Translations under genes and position numbers: made by a program | Shown here: piece by piece, positions 46,129-55,007 of the stretch | Numbering within the stretch: the stretch's first letter is position 1 | How the letters are laid out: each line of letters begins with the position of its first letter | The notes under the pieces: model-generated | Databases searched by the model: none | Told to the model about the DNA's origin: nothing | The model's input: the letters and a program-made list of their open reading frames with translations, nothing else | Assembly (NCBI GenBank): GCA_002428985.1 | Contig: DIYL01000049.1 | Span: forward strand, 1-64,000 | Direction: 5' to 3' | Origin: Anaerolineales bacterium UBA6055 | Lineage (GTDB): Bacteria > Chloroflexota > Anaerolineae > Aggregatilineales > Phototrophicaceae | Length of the DNA: 64,000 nt

Positions 46129-47550
46129 ATGGATAATAACAATAATAGAACGTCTTTAAGTGCGGAAATGCTTGCCAAAATTGGTGCTGGTGTCGCACTG
46201 ATGATTCTTGGCTCGGCTTTATTATTAAGTTTTGTACCAAGTATTTTCCCTGCACAAGCATCAGCCGAAGCTGCAAATGTTGATAACTTATTCAATATTT
46301 TGCTGTTCTTAGGTGGTATTGTCTTCTTCTTGATTCAAGGGTTATTGGTTATCTCGGTCATTGCATTCCGTGCAAAACCGGGAGATAACACAGATGGTCC
46401 TGCACATCATGGTAATATGACACTCGAAATCGTCTGGACAATTATTCCGTCGATTGTTGTTGTCTTCCTCGCAATTATTAGCTTTGCAATCTGGAACGAC
46501 AATACAGCTCCTAAAGAAAATGAAAACATGGTCAATGGTGCCCCAGTCGAATATAACGTGACAGGCGCACGCTACGCATGGACACATGAATACGCAACAA
46601 CAATGCCGAATCCGAATGCAGAAGGTGAAAATATCGTCGTTAATTCCGGTGATATTCTGCATGTGTATATCGGTCAAAATGTTAAGCTCACGATGCAAAC
46701 ACCTGACGTGATCCACTCTTATTGGATCCCTGCAATGCGTGTCAAGCAAGATTTGCTCCCCGGTAACCCTGAAGAAGGTGGTCGCCCGACTGAATTGCGC
46801 TTCACACCAATTCTCGTTGAAAACGAAACTTATCCAGCAGAATATCCGATTGTCTGTGCCGAGCTCTGTGGTGATGGGCATGGTCGGATGCGCGGCGTTG
46901 TGGTCGTCTATGAAAATGAAGAACAATTCCTCGAGATGTTCTTCGACCCAGCAGTCGATGCGATTGTCAACCCACCGGCTGACCCAGTACTCCGTGGTGA
47001 AGCAACTATTCAAGAATACGCATGTGCAGGTTGCCACGTCCTTGATCCGCTCGGATGGGCAGGTATCACTGGACCGTCATTAAATGGTCTCGCTGATCGT
47101 GCTGGCGAACGTGTTGCTGGTCAAACTGCAGAAGAATATATTGCGAACTCGCTCTGGAATCCTGGTGTCTATCTAACCCCTGGTTATCAAAACTTGATGC
47201 CAGTTCATGGTCCTAATGAACCGGGTATTAACCAAATGACACCGGAACAACTGTATTCAATTGTGGCTTACCTCTGTACACAAGGTGAAAACTCTGACTG
47301 TGATCTGGAAAATAACACCGAAGCGATCCCAGCCGCCATTGAAAGCCAGTTTGGTGTAACGGTCGATGTCACCTTCGGTATGGATGCAAGTGCCGAAAGC
47401 TCAGATGCTGGAAGCGCACTACCAGAAAGCCAAATCCTTGACACACTCTTTGGTGACGATGATGCTGAAGGCGAAGCAACTGAAGAAACCGCAGCAGATC
47501 CGGAAGACAGTGCTGAAGAAGCAGAAGACACTGAAGAATCTGGCGAGTAA
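46129..47550 (+). CDS. coxB: Cytochrome c oxidase subunit II with fused cytochrome c domain
   Basis: 473 residues: two N-terminal membrane helices, a cupredoxin domain with the CuA ligands (CAELCGDGHGRM), and a C-terminal cytochrome c domain with CAGCHVLDPLG and the axial Met in PGYQNLMPVHG. It accepts electrons from cytochrome c. The C-terminus carries a long Asp/Glu/Ala tail (about 40 residues), which is unusual. First gene of the oxidase operon. AGG box is weak: TAGGTGG precedes the ATG by 13 bases. Confidence 0.93.
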   Translation: MDNNNNRTSLSAEMLAKIGAGVALMILGSALLLSFVPSIFPAQASAEAANVDNLFNILLFLGGIVFFLIQGLLVISVIAFRAKPGDNTDGPAHHGNMTLEIVWTIIPSIVVVFLAIISFAIWNDNTAPKENENMVNGAPVEYNVTGARYAWTHEYATTMPNPNAEGENIVVNSGDILHVYIGQNVKLTMQTPDVIHSYWIPAMRVKQDLLPGNPEEGGRPTELRFTPILVENETYPAEYPIVCAELCGDGHGRMRGVVVVYENEEQFLEMFFDPAVDAIVNPPADPVLRGEATIQEYACAGCHVLDPLGWAGITGPSLNGLADRAGERVAGQTAEEYIANSLWNPGVYLTPGYQNLMPVHGPNEPGINQMTPEQLYSIVAYLCTQGENSDCDLENNTEAIPAAIESQFGVTVDVTFGMDASAESSDAGSALPESQILDTLFGDDDAEGEATEETAADPEDSAEEAEDTEESGE

Positions 47551-47562
47551 ATCAATCATTCT

Positions 47563-47590
47563 GTAGAGGCACGATACGTCGTGCCCCTAC
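47563..47590. repeat. Palindromic repeat between coxB and coxA
   Basis: GTAGAGGCACGA and TCGTGCCCCTAC can form a 12-bp stem with one mismatch and a TACG loop. It ends in CTAC, like the repeats at 9879 and 50139. It may also act as a partial terminator, reducing coxA relative to coxB. Confidence 0.6.
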
Positions 47591-47659
47591 TCGTATTTAT
47601 TTTATGACATAGCGAACACATCCTATTTTATTGTCAATCTAGTATGCAAAGGCGCAGTT

Positions 47660-49384
47660 ATGGCAACAATTTCTGTCCCATTGGGACAACAACAAGAAGT
47701 CGAAGCGGTCAAGCGTCCGGCTCTGCGTGAATATCTCAGCTGGAGCGTTGACCACAAGATCATCGGCGTACAGTATGGTGTCGTCGGACTCCTATTCTTC
47801 TTAATCGGTGGCGCATTAGCGATGGGTATCCGCCTTGAACTATGGACACCTCAACTTGATTTCATGTCATCAGGAGCAGCGTATAACAGTCTGTTCACGA
47901 TGCATGGCACGATCATGATCTTCCTATTTATCATCCCGATGTGGGGTGCCTACGGTAACTATGTCGTTCCATTGCAACTTGGGGCGAAAGATATGGCATT
48001 CCCGTGGCTGAATGCGTTTGCGTTCTGGCTGATTCCACCCGCAGGTGTCATTATGCTGTTGGGTTACTTCGTCAGCCCTGCCGAAGCGGGTTGGACTTCT
48101 TACCCACCACTTTCTACATTATTTAGTGGTGACGGACAAACCCTATGGGCATTGTCGATTCACTTGTTAGGTATTTCTTCCATTCTTGGGTCGATCAACT
48201 TTATTGTAACTATTTTGAACATGCGCCCGAGAGAAATGAGCATCTGGCAAATGCCACTGTTGTGCTGGGCAGTTCTCGCAACCAGCATCATCGCTGTGAT
48301 GGCAACACCATTCCTTGCTGGTGCATTGACCTTGCTCCTGTTAGATCGTATGGCTGGTACAACATTCTTTGATGCGGCAGGCGGTGGTGATGTTTTGCTA
48401 TGGCAAAATATCTTCTGGTTCTACAGCCACCCTGCGGTGTACATTATGGTTCTGCCGGGTATGGGTGTTCTCTCCGAAGTACTCTCCGTGCACAGCCGTA
48501 AGCCAGTCTTCGGTTATCGTATGATTGGTCTTTCCAGTATGGCAATCGCGATTGTCGGCTTTACTGTATGGGCACATCATATGTTCACAAGCTTACAACC
48601 AGAACTACGTATCCCATTCATGATTACAACCATGATTATCGCTGTCCCAACTGGTATCAAGATGTTTAGTTGGTTGGGTACGATTTGGGGCGGTAAAATT
48701 CGCTTCACAAGCGCGATGTTATTCTCGCTCGGCTTCTTGTCGATGTTTGTTGTCGGTGGTATCTCCGGTGTTATGTTGGCAGCATTGCCATTCGACATCC
48801 ACGTACACGACACCTACTTCGTCGTCAGCCACTTCCACTTCGTCCTGTTTGGCGGTAGTGTATTCGCGATTTACTCTGCGCTCTATCACTGGTATCCAAA
48901 AATTACCGGACGCATGATGAACGAACCACTGGGTCAGTTACACTTTGCTCTGACTTACTTCGGTTTCTTCTTCACATTCTTCCCAATGCACATCGTCGGT
49001 ATGCTCGGTATGCCACGTCGTGTTGCAGTATACGATCCTGCATTTACCGACATCAACCGTCTGATTAGTTTTGCATCATTCATTCTAGGTATTTCCACCG
49101 TGCTGGTAATCTACAACATGGTATGGAGCTATAACCGTGGCAAGATTGCAGGTGCAAACCCATGGCGTGCATTGACACTTGAATGGGCAACAACCTCTCC
49201 ACCACCACCAACTAACTTCGTTGATGATCCTGTACCATTTGAAGACCCATACGGTTACGGTACAGAAGCATCCGTTGCCTATCTCGATGCGATTGAAGTT
49301 GCGTTTGATCGTCAGGCATCACCTGATAAACCAAAGCCTACATCTGGTGGTACACCACAACTTGCACCTGAAGGCACAGACTAA
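47660..49384 (+). CDS. coxA: Cytochrome c oxidase subunit I
   Basis: 574 residues, twelve membrane helices. Heme a ligand in SLFTMHGTIMIF, CuB and cross-linked Tyr region WFYSHPAVYIMVLPG, HH of CuB in WAHHMFTS, and heme ligands in HVHDTYFVVSHFHFV. The YSHPAVY motif (Ser replacing Gly, Ala replacing the D-channel Glu) places it in the A2 subfamily rather than A1. It reduces O2 and pumps protons. The last ~40 residues are Pro-rich. Confidence 0.95.
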   Translation: MATISVPLGQQQEVEAVKRPALREYLSWSVDHKIIGVQYGVVGLLFFLIGGALAMGIRLELWTPQLDFMSSGAAYNSLFTMHGTIMIFLFIIPMWGAYGNYVVPLQLGAKDMAFPWLNAFAFWLIPPAGVIMLLGYFVSPAEAGWTSYPPLSTLFSGDGQTLWALSIHLLGISSILGSINFIVTILNMRPREMSIWQMPLLCWAVLATSIIAVMATPFLAGALTLLLLDRMAGTTFFDAAGGGDVLLWQNIFWFYSHPAVYIMVLPGMGVLSEVLSVHSRKPVFGYRMIGLSSMAIAIVGFTVWAHHMFTSLQPELRIPFMITTMIIAVPTGIKMFSWLGTIWGGKIRFTSAMLFSLGFLSMFVVGGISGVMLAALPFDIHVHDTYFVVSHFHFVLFGGSVFAIYSALYHWYPKITGRMMNEPLGQLHFALTYFGFFFTFFPMHIVGMLGMPRRVAVYDPAFTDINRLISFASFILGISTVLVIYNMVWSYNRGKIAGANPWRALTLEWATTSPPPPTNFVDDPVPFEDPYGYGTEASVAYLDAIEVAFDRQASPDKPKPTSGGTPQLAPEGTD

Positions 49385-49501
49385 GCTAACAGTGCGACTA
49401 TAAGAAAATAAACGAGGGCGTGCAATTGGGTGCGCCCTTCGTCTATAGCAATACAATCTATATACCCAAATAACTGAAAACGAGCAACCAATAAGCAACC
49501 C

Positions 49502-50113
49502 ATGACAACCTTTATTGAACAACACGAAAAACAAAAACTGCGTGAACAACGTGAAGCAGAAATCCGCCTAAAAAATAATCGGCTTGGCATGAATATTTTT
49601 CAGGTCAGTTGGATTATGGCATTTGTGGCGATTATCGTGGTCAACTGGCAATTACGCTACAGTTATACCGAATGGCCCCCACCCGGTGTCGAACCATTCA
49701 GCCCAATTTTGCCAACGATTGCAACACTCGGATTGTTAGTGAGTTCGTGGTTGGTCTATAACGGACTTAAAGTCTTGCGGGATGGTCATATCAACACATT
49801 CTTAAATAACTGGCGATATGCGCTAGGTCTCGGATTCGTATTTATGGTGATTATCACCTATGAATTTTTTGCTGTTTCACCTGAGGCGATGGCAACCCAA
49901 TATGGCGATACCTTCCGCCTAATGGCAGGGTTTCACTTTGTACATGCGTTGGTGACACTCGGGATTATGGTGAACATCTTCCGCAAGGGTAAACAAGGTG
50001 CATATACTGGCGATGAGCATGACTCATGGGCGGTCGAAGGCACAGCAAAACTATGGTATTTTGTGACTGTAGCATGGATTTTATTTTATATCGTGCTCTA
50101 CTGGATACCATAA
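49502..50113 (+). CDS. Heme-copper oxidase subunit III-like protein
   Basis: 203 residues, five membrane helices after a charged N-terminus. LGMNIFQVSWIMAFVAI, VVNWQLRYSYTEWPPPGVEP, FHFVHALVTLGIMVNIF and VEGTAKLWYFVTVAWILFYIVLYW follow the subunit III family pattern. A second, more canonical subunit III gene lies at 51492, so the operon encodes two subunit III-like proteins. It may be an accessory subunit or assembly factor. Confidence 0.65.
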   Translation: MTTFIEQHEKQKLREQREAEIRLKNNRLGMNIFQVSWIMAFVAIIVVNWQLRYSYTEWPPPGVEPFSPILPTIATLGLLVSSWLVYNGLKVLRDGHINTFLNNWRYALGLGFVFMVIITYEFFAVSPEAMATQYGDTFRLMAGFHFVHALVTLGIMVNIFRKGKQGAYTGDEHDSWAVEGTAKLWYFVTVAWILFYIVLYWIP

Positions 50114-50138
50114 GAGTTAAAAACAATGTAACATTATC

Positions 50139-50207
50139 GGACAACGCAAGCATTGTCCCTACAAATTATCACATCGATGTTCGTAGGGACGAGACCTGTC
50201 TCGTCCG
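50139..50207. repeat. Pair of palindromic repeats (REP-like)
   Basis: GGACAACGCAAGCATTGTCC (6-bp stem) ending in CTAC, and GGACGAGA-CCTG-TCTCGTCC (8-bp perfect stem) preceded by GTAG. They are arranged head to head in the gap between two oxidase-operon genes, and related to the units at 9879 and 47563. Confidence 0.6.
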
Positions 50208-50328
50208 CTGACAAATTTACTTGGCTTAAGCCATCTTTTTTAAAACTTTAGATGTTTGGCAGGCGGTGGTATACTCTGTACCATGTCAAATGGAATTAAA
50301 GCGTTATACATGAGGGAGTGGTATTTTT

Positions 50329-51480
50329 ATGGATAAACCCGGACTTCAGCGGGCGATACCGTATATGTTAGTAGCGTTCATTGGATCGCTATTATTGGTA
50401 TATGGGATTCGCACGGCACAACAGATGGACCCTGTATGGGCCAATGCAGACACATCCGAAGGCGCGCAAGTTGGGCTTGTACTAGCGGCATTTGCGTCTA
50501 TGGGTGCATTTATGTGGGGGATTGGTGCATTTGATCCTAAAATGAGTGAACATGGGGATCATGCAGAAGAACATGTTGAAGAGACTGCCCCCGAAGAAGA
50601 ATTTGTCCTGACAACAGATGGATGGTTATTCTACCTCGGTCAAATTCAATATAAGTTTGGTATTTCATTATTAGCGATAAACCCAATAACGCCACCGTTC
50701 CCGTTACCAGATAATGGGAATGTCGTTAGTATGTCGATTGGCTACTTTTTGTGGTTCCCGCTATTTGTTCTATTAACTATTTTTTCGTACATTACGCAGG
50801 TTGTGGCAGCACTTGCAAAAATACCATTTAAACCTGTGCGCTGGACTGGTAATTTCTTCTTCAATGGCTTATTTACATTGATTTGGGCACCCGTCTGGTT
50901 CTTCCTATTGTATGCGCCTGCCCGATTTACCTTAGGCGGTATTGCAGGGTTATGGATCACACTTGGCGTTCCGGTAATGGCATTATCATGGATTATCCAA
51001 TTGGTTGTCTTCTATGCAGGACAAGTCCTCAGCATTATGACAATATCGATTGTTTTGATCGTCGCGATCTTTGCGTTTGCCCTATTGCCAACGGGGTGGC
51101 GTTTACAGACAGTGCCACTGGATCAAGGTAATGCAGATACAGCCGCTAATGGTATCGGTACATTTACAATTCCATCCGGTGAAATCGTCAGTCTACTTGA
51201 TCCGACAACCGAAGTCACCAATCAGCCGATTGAAGGTACAAGCCAATTTGCTGTACTCGTCGGATTTATCTTGATTGTGTTTATTTCGTTGGCAGTCACC
51301 GCAGGCTTGATTGCGTTGTTCTTCTTCCTGTCTCACCGTGGTGTGAAGGAAGTAACTGAACTAGAAACAACAGATAATCAACGAACGCAGATTACACCTA
51401 TACGTGAAGTCGGGACGATTGCGGGAGGTGTCGCGGATGCAATTCGGGCGATTCCAAATGCTATCGGGTATAAGAAATAG
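50329..51480 (+). CDS. Polytopic membrane protein of the oxidase operon
   Basis: 383 residues of unrecognised family. Hydrophobic segments at about residues 8-25, 47-65, 125-160, 185-260 and 310-340; an acidic His-containing cytoplasmic or outer loop (HGDHAEEHVEE) follows the second. GAGGGAG lies 7 bases before the ATG. Its place between oxidase genes suggests a role in assembly or as an extra subunit; that is inference from context only. Confidence 0.6.
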   Translation: MDKPGLQRAIPYMLVAFIGSLLLVYGIRTAQQMDPVWANADTSEGAQVGLVLAAFASMGAFMWGIGAFDPKMSEHGDHAEEHVEETAPEEEFVLTTDGWLFYLGQIQYKFGISLLAINPITPPFPLPDNGNVVSMSIGYFLWFPLFVLLTIFSYITQVVAALAKIPFKPVRWTGNFFFNGLFTLIWAPVWFFLLYAPARFTLGGIAGLWITLGVPVMALSWIIQLVVFYAGQVLSIMTISIVLIVAIFAFALLPTGWRLQTVPLDQGNADTAANGIGTFTIPSGEIVSLLDPTTEVTNQPIEGTSQFAVLVGFILIVFISLAVTAGLIALFFFLSHRGVKEVTELETTDNQRTQITPIREVGTIAGGVADAIRAIPNAIGYKK

Positions 51481-51491
51481 GGGATGATGAT

Positions 51492-52139
51492 ATGGCAATA
51501 ACAGCAGATCAAGTACAAGCTGTCGCACACGACGACGCTCATGATGATCATGGCGGTCATATGACTGTCGAAGAACACAACGAAAATATGAAGCTGGGTA
51601 TGTGGTTGTATCTAGCATCAGAAGTTGTGCTCTTTTCGATAATGATTGTCGGATACATTATCTTCCGTGTTAATGAACCCGATATTGTAAAGCAAGTCCA
51701 TGAAGAATTAGGTGTCGCATTGGTTACTGCCAACACCTTTATCTTACTTGCGAGTAGTTATGTGATGGTGTTGGGTCTACGCGAAATGCAAAAAGGCAAC
51801 CGCGACGGCATGATTCGTTGGATTGGTTTGACCGCAGTTTTAGGAACCGTATTCTTATTTGGACAATATTACGAATATACAGAACTGGCTCATCTTGGTG
51901 TTACACTCGGCTTCGACGGATCATCAGAATGGTCGACGCTTGGGATGCGCTTCTATGCACCGACATTCTTCCACGGTGTTCACGTTCTTGTCGGTGTGAT
52001 TTGGGCACTAGAAATTATTCGTCGTGGTCGTCAGGGTCGTTATGATAACAACCCAATCGGTATTGAGATGTTCGGGCTGTATTGGCACTTTGTCGATGTC
52101 GTCTGGATTATGTTGTTTACCCTGATTTATCTGGTATAG
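51492..52139 (+). CDS. coxC: Cytochrome c oxidase subunit III
   Basis: 215 residues. An N-terminal His/Asp-rich segment (HDDAHDDHGGHM) precedes five helices with LGMWLYLASEVVLFSIMI, FGQYYEYTELAH, FYAPTFFHGVHVLVGVIW and LYWHFVDVVWIMLF, standard subunit III signatures. Twelve bases separate it from both neighbours. Confidence 0.92.
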   Translation: MAITADQVQAVAHDDAHDDHGGHMTVEEHNENMKLGMWLYLASEVVLFSIMIVGYIIFRVNEPDIVKQVHEELGVALVTANTFILLASSYVMVLGLREMQKGNRDGMIRWIGLTAVLGTVFLFGQYYEYTELAHLGVTLGFDGSSEWSTLGMRFYAPTFFHGVHVLVGVIWALEIIRRGRQGRYDNNPIGIEMFGLYWHFVDVVWIMLFTLIYLV

Positions 52140-52151
52140 GAGTGTGACATA

Positions 52152-52571
52152 ATGGCACAAATGGTACAAGATCAAGCAGACGTACACGCACACGACCACG
52201 ATCATCATAGTGATACGGTGGTTGTACTAGGTCGTGAGATCACCGTCTATGGTGGTGTCTATACAGTTGTATTCGGCGCACTCGGTGTTCTAACGTTAAT
52301 TGAAGTGATTATCGCAGAAGTTTTAGCAGCGGCAATTTCACAAACTACAGGTGGTGATGCGGCGGTTGTCGCGTTGCAATTACTACCAGCGCTAAAGGCA
52401 TTTTTATTGATGGGGATTGGGATTATCAAATCAGCATTGGTTATCTGGTTTTATATGCACTTGCGCGAAGATAATCGCCTGTTTGCAATCGTCCTTCTAC
52501 TCCCATTATTGATTGCTGCACTATCCGTGATTTTTGTCTTGGCAATCCCACCAACCGGTTACACCCTCTAA
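52152..52571 (+). CDS. coxD: Cytochrome c oxidase subunit IV-like protein
   Basis: 139 residues, last gene of the operon. His-rich N-terminus (HAHDHDHHSD) then three membrane helices; ALVIWFYMHLREDNRLF is typical of prokaryotic subunit IV, which stabilises the CuB centre. AGGAG lies before the ATG. Confidence 0.88.
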   Translation: MAQMVQDQADVHAHDHDHHSDTVVVLGREITVYGGVYTVVFGALGVLTLIEVIIAEVLAAAISQTTGGDAAVVALQLLPALKAFLLMGIGIIKSALVIWFYMHLREDNRLFAIVLLLPLLIAALSVIFVLAIPPTGYTL

Positions 52572-52710
52572 ATTACAAATTCATCTGTCGAGTAAGTCTC
52601 TATTAAGGATTTTCTCGGCAGATTCTTTTCCCCTCCCCATCGAGCTTAACGCTTCTATTGTAATATTGTGATAGACTTTATTAAAAATAATAAATAAAGG
52701 TTGTGTCAAC

Positions 52711-53085
52711 ATGGGAAAAACAACTTTTGATGTATTAGACAATGGTATTTACCGAGCATACTGGCGTTCGCATAATACCGAAGAGATTCAGGCTTATGCT
52801 GAATGGTTTAGTGATGCCTATTCGCAGTTATCGTCAGGAAGTACAATACGAGTATTACACGATTACCGTGAGATCAATGCTCCCCCATTCAATCGTCTGA
52901 AAGAAGCTATGAAGAATCTTAAATTAAAAGATGACATTACGCTTCGTGTCGCACACATCTCTGATGATTTTGTTTATCAACTGATTATGCAAAATGCGAC
53001 ATTGGTAGCTGGCATGAACGCCAACCGAAAATTCTTCAAATCGAGTGAAGAAGCCAAAGCCATTGAATGGTTACTAGAGACATAG
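52711..53085 (+). CDS. SpoIIAA/STAS-like protein, paralogue 1
   Basis: 124 residues: FDVLDNGIYRAYWRSHNTEEI, LSSGSTIRVLHDYREINAPP, VAHISDDFVYQLIMQNATLV and a C-terminal FFKSSEEAKAIEWLL helix. It pairs with the next gene, with clear similarity along the whole length. Resembles the family of single-domain STAS proteins (also at 12527 and 37077). Function unknown. Confidence 0.65.
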   Translation: MGKTTFDVLDNGIYRAYWRSHNTEEIQAYAEWFSDAYSQLSSGSTIRVLHDYREINAPPFNRLKEAMKNLKLKDDITLRVAHISDDFVYQLIMQNATLVAGMNANRKFFKSSEEAKAIEWLLET

Positions 53086-53163
53086 TGCCATTTTACGTAG
53101 TGCATTAATGCACTGTTTCCAACCTTTCAACATTACATCTTTTATTTTTTCAGGGACGCAGAT

Positions 53164-53538
53164 ATGGTAAAAGGGATCTTTGAACTACTAGATAATGGCA
53201 TTTATAGAGCGTATTGGCGTTCGCATAGTGCGGAAGAAATCCAAGCATATGCTGAATGGTTAACCGAAGCAAATTCAAAATTACCTGTAGATAGCACGAT
53301 GCGAATATTACACAACTATCGTGAAGTGGGTACGCCGCCATTCAATCGTATAAAAGAGACAATCAATAAATTTAATTTAAGACCAGATGTTGTACTTCGT
53401 ATCGCTCATATTTCAGATGATATCTCTCATCAATTAATACTACAAAATGTGACACTAGTAGCTGGCATGAACGCCAACCGAAAATTCTTCAAATCGAGTG
53501 AAGAAGCCAAAGCCATAGCATGGTTGCTTGAGGATTAA
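53164..53538 (+). CDS. SpoIIAA/STAS-like protein, paralogue 2
   Basis: 124 residues, tandem duplicate of the previous gene: FELLDNGIYRAYWRSHSAEEI, STMRILHNYREVGTPP, IAHISDDISHQLILQNVTLV. The last part is identical in DNA for 59 bases (53458-53516 against 53005-53063), while the rest differs widely. Convergent, with a few bases of overlap, with the following gene. Confidence 0.65.
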   Translation: MVKGIFELLDNGIYRAYWRSHSAEEIQAYAEWLTEANSKLPVDSTMRILHNYREVGTPPFNRIKETINKFNLRPDVVLRIAHISDDISHQLILQNVTLVAGMNANRKFFKSSEEAKAIAWLLED

Positions 53539-55007
53539 TTATTGGATTGCTCCAATCGGTCAAAAATATCCGACATCGCAAATACCTTCCATGCTCTCAC
53601 ATTACGCGCCCATAGATATTGTCCATCAGCCGAAAACTCAAGCAAATAACCATCTGTGTTCAAACGGTAAAGTGGATAATAGACATTATCATCACGAGCT
53701 TGCCAGATTGTGACATGTCGCTCAGATGTAATATAAGTTGACAAAAGACCAGATGTTTGATTTCTTAATGCAACAATCGGATATCCATATGTCGGGTCAT
53801 AATATGTTTGGCGATTGTAAGGACATAGATAGCCAGCTAATGTAAAATGTATCTCTTCTGTATCATTATGGATAATACTTAGTGTTCTATCCCTATCACC
53901 ATTACATGTGATACGAAATGATATTGCCCACGATGGTGTTGCTTCGATTGGTCTTGACTCATAATCAATTTGAACAGGATCTATTTGTATTGGAATAGAT
54001 GCTCCGCCAATAAGAGTGCCCACATCGATATGGTCAGGTAACCACCCGATACATGGTGGACGATCCCAAGAACAATATCCTAGCTCTCTCCAGAGTTCAC
54101 CATTGCTATTTGTGACACCCAATACGGCTTCATCACAGCCTCCACCTGCCCGCAATGTGCCCCTGACGACAATGATATGTTGTTCATCTTCTGTCCAGAT
54201 ATAGTCCGCACAGACTATCCCTTGTGTATGACGGGGCAAATCAATTGTACGACCTGTTTCTGTATCGGTTAATTTTCCTCGTTCAGTGAGATAACGCTCG
54301 CTGGGTGATACATCATATCCAACCCACAGATAGTCATGGGCAATAAGGTCAAATCCATTACGTCTTATATCAGGATATTCTTCACGAGATATTGGCTCGC
54401 GCAATGTTGTGCCATCAAATTTCATAGTAACGCGAAAATAGCCTCGTTCAATTAGTGGCCCGCCGATATAAAACTGAACCTGCTCGTTTGCGACATCCCA
54501 TGTTAATGTATGCCACCAACCACAAGCTTCACTATTTGACGCACCAAACTCGGCTAATATTTTGTCTTCATTTACATCATAGAGCCAATAGAATGCATTT
54601 ATACCACATGTCTGTCCGCCACCAACAATTAAGAGAATATCTTCGCCAGTAGAAGCCCACTCCATATGATATGCGTTGCCAAGGCCTAAACGGTTAAGTA
54701 TGCGTTCACCATTGGCTGTCATCACAAATGCACCGCGTGTTTGTCTGTGATATGTGGTATACACTACCCCGTATCCTGCAAAAAACTTCCCTGATGGCGA
54801 CCAACCCGGTCCACCAATACCTGTCATACCTGCTGGAATGATATCTGCACCGATATGGTGGCTATCTGTGCCATCAGCGCGTTCGATAATAATGCCACCC
54901 AACATGCGGGAATAGTAATATAGATATGGTGGTTTGATTTCATCGGCTTCGACTGTTAACCAGCCCATCATACAGATTAAAACTATCAGGATAAGTTTCA
55001 ACTTCAT
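53535..55007 (-). CDS. Secreted beta-propeller-like protein, paralogue 2
   Basis: 490 residues. Signal peptide (KLILIVLICMMGWLTVEA), then DEIKPPYLYYYSRMLGGIII, GGPGWSPSGKFFAGYG, and further blade-like segments (HMEWASTGEDILLIVGG, YIWTEDEQHIIVVRG). Four Cys pairs are consistent with export. ATG at 55007 overlaps the TGA of the upstream paralogue by four bases (ATGA), so translation is coupled. Function unknown. Confidence 0.75.
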   Translation of the reverse strand: MKLKLILIVLICMMGWLTVEADEIKPPYLYYYSRMLGGIIIERADGTDSHHIGADIIPAGMTGIGGPGWSPSGKFFAGYGVVYTTYHRQTRGAFVMTANGERILNRLGLGNAYHMEWASTGEDILLIVGGGQTCGINAFYWLYDVNEDKILAEFGASNSEACGWWHTLTWDVANEQVQFYIGGPLIERGYFRVTMKFDGTTLREPISREEYPDIRRNGFDLIAHDYLWVGYDVSPSERYLTERGKLTDTETGRTIDLPRHTQGIVCADYIWTEDEQHIIVVRGTLRAGGGCDEAVLGVTNSNGELWRELGYCSWDRPPCIGWLPDHIDVGTLIGGASIPIQIDPVQIDYESRPIEATPSWAISFRITCNGDRDRTLSIIHNDTEEIHFTLAGYLCPYNRQTYYDPTYGYPIVALRNQTSGLLSTYITSERHVTIWQARDDNVYYPLYRLNTDGYLLEFSADGQYLWARNVRAWKVFAMSDIFDRLEQSNN

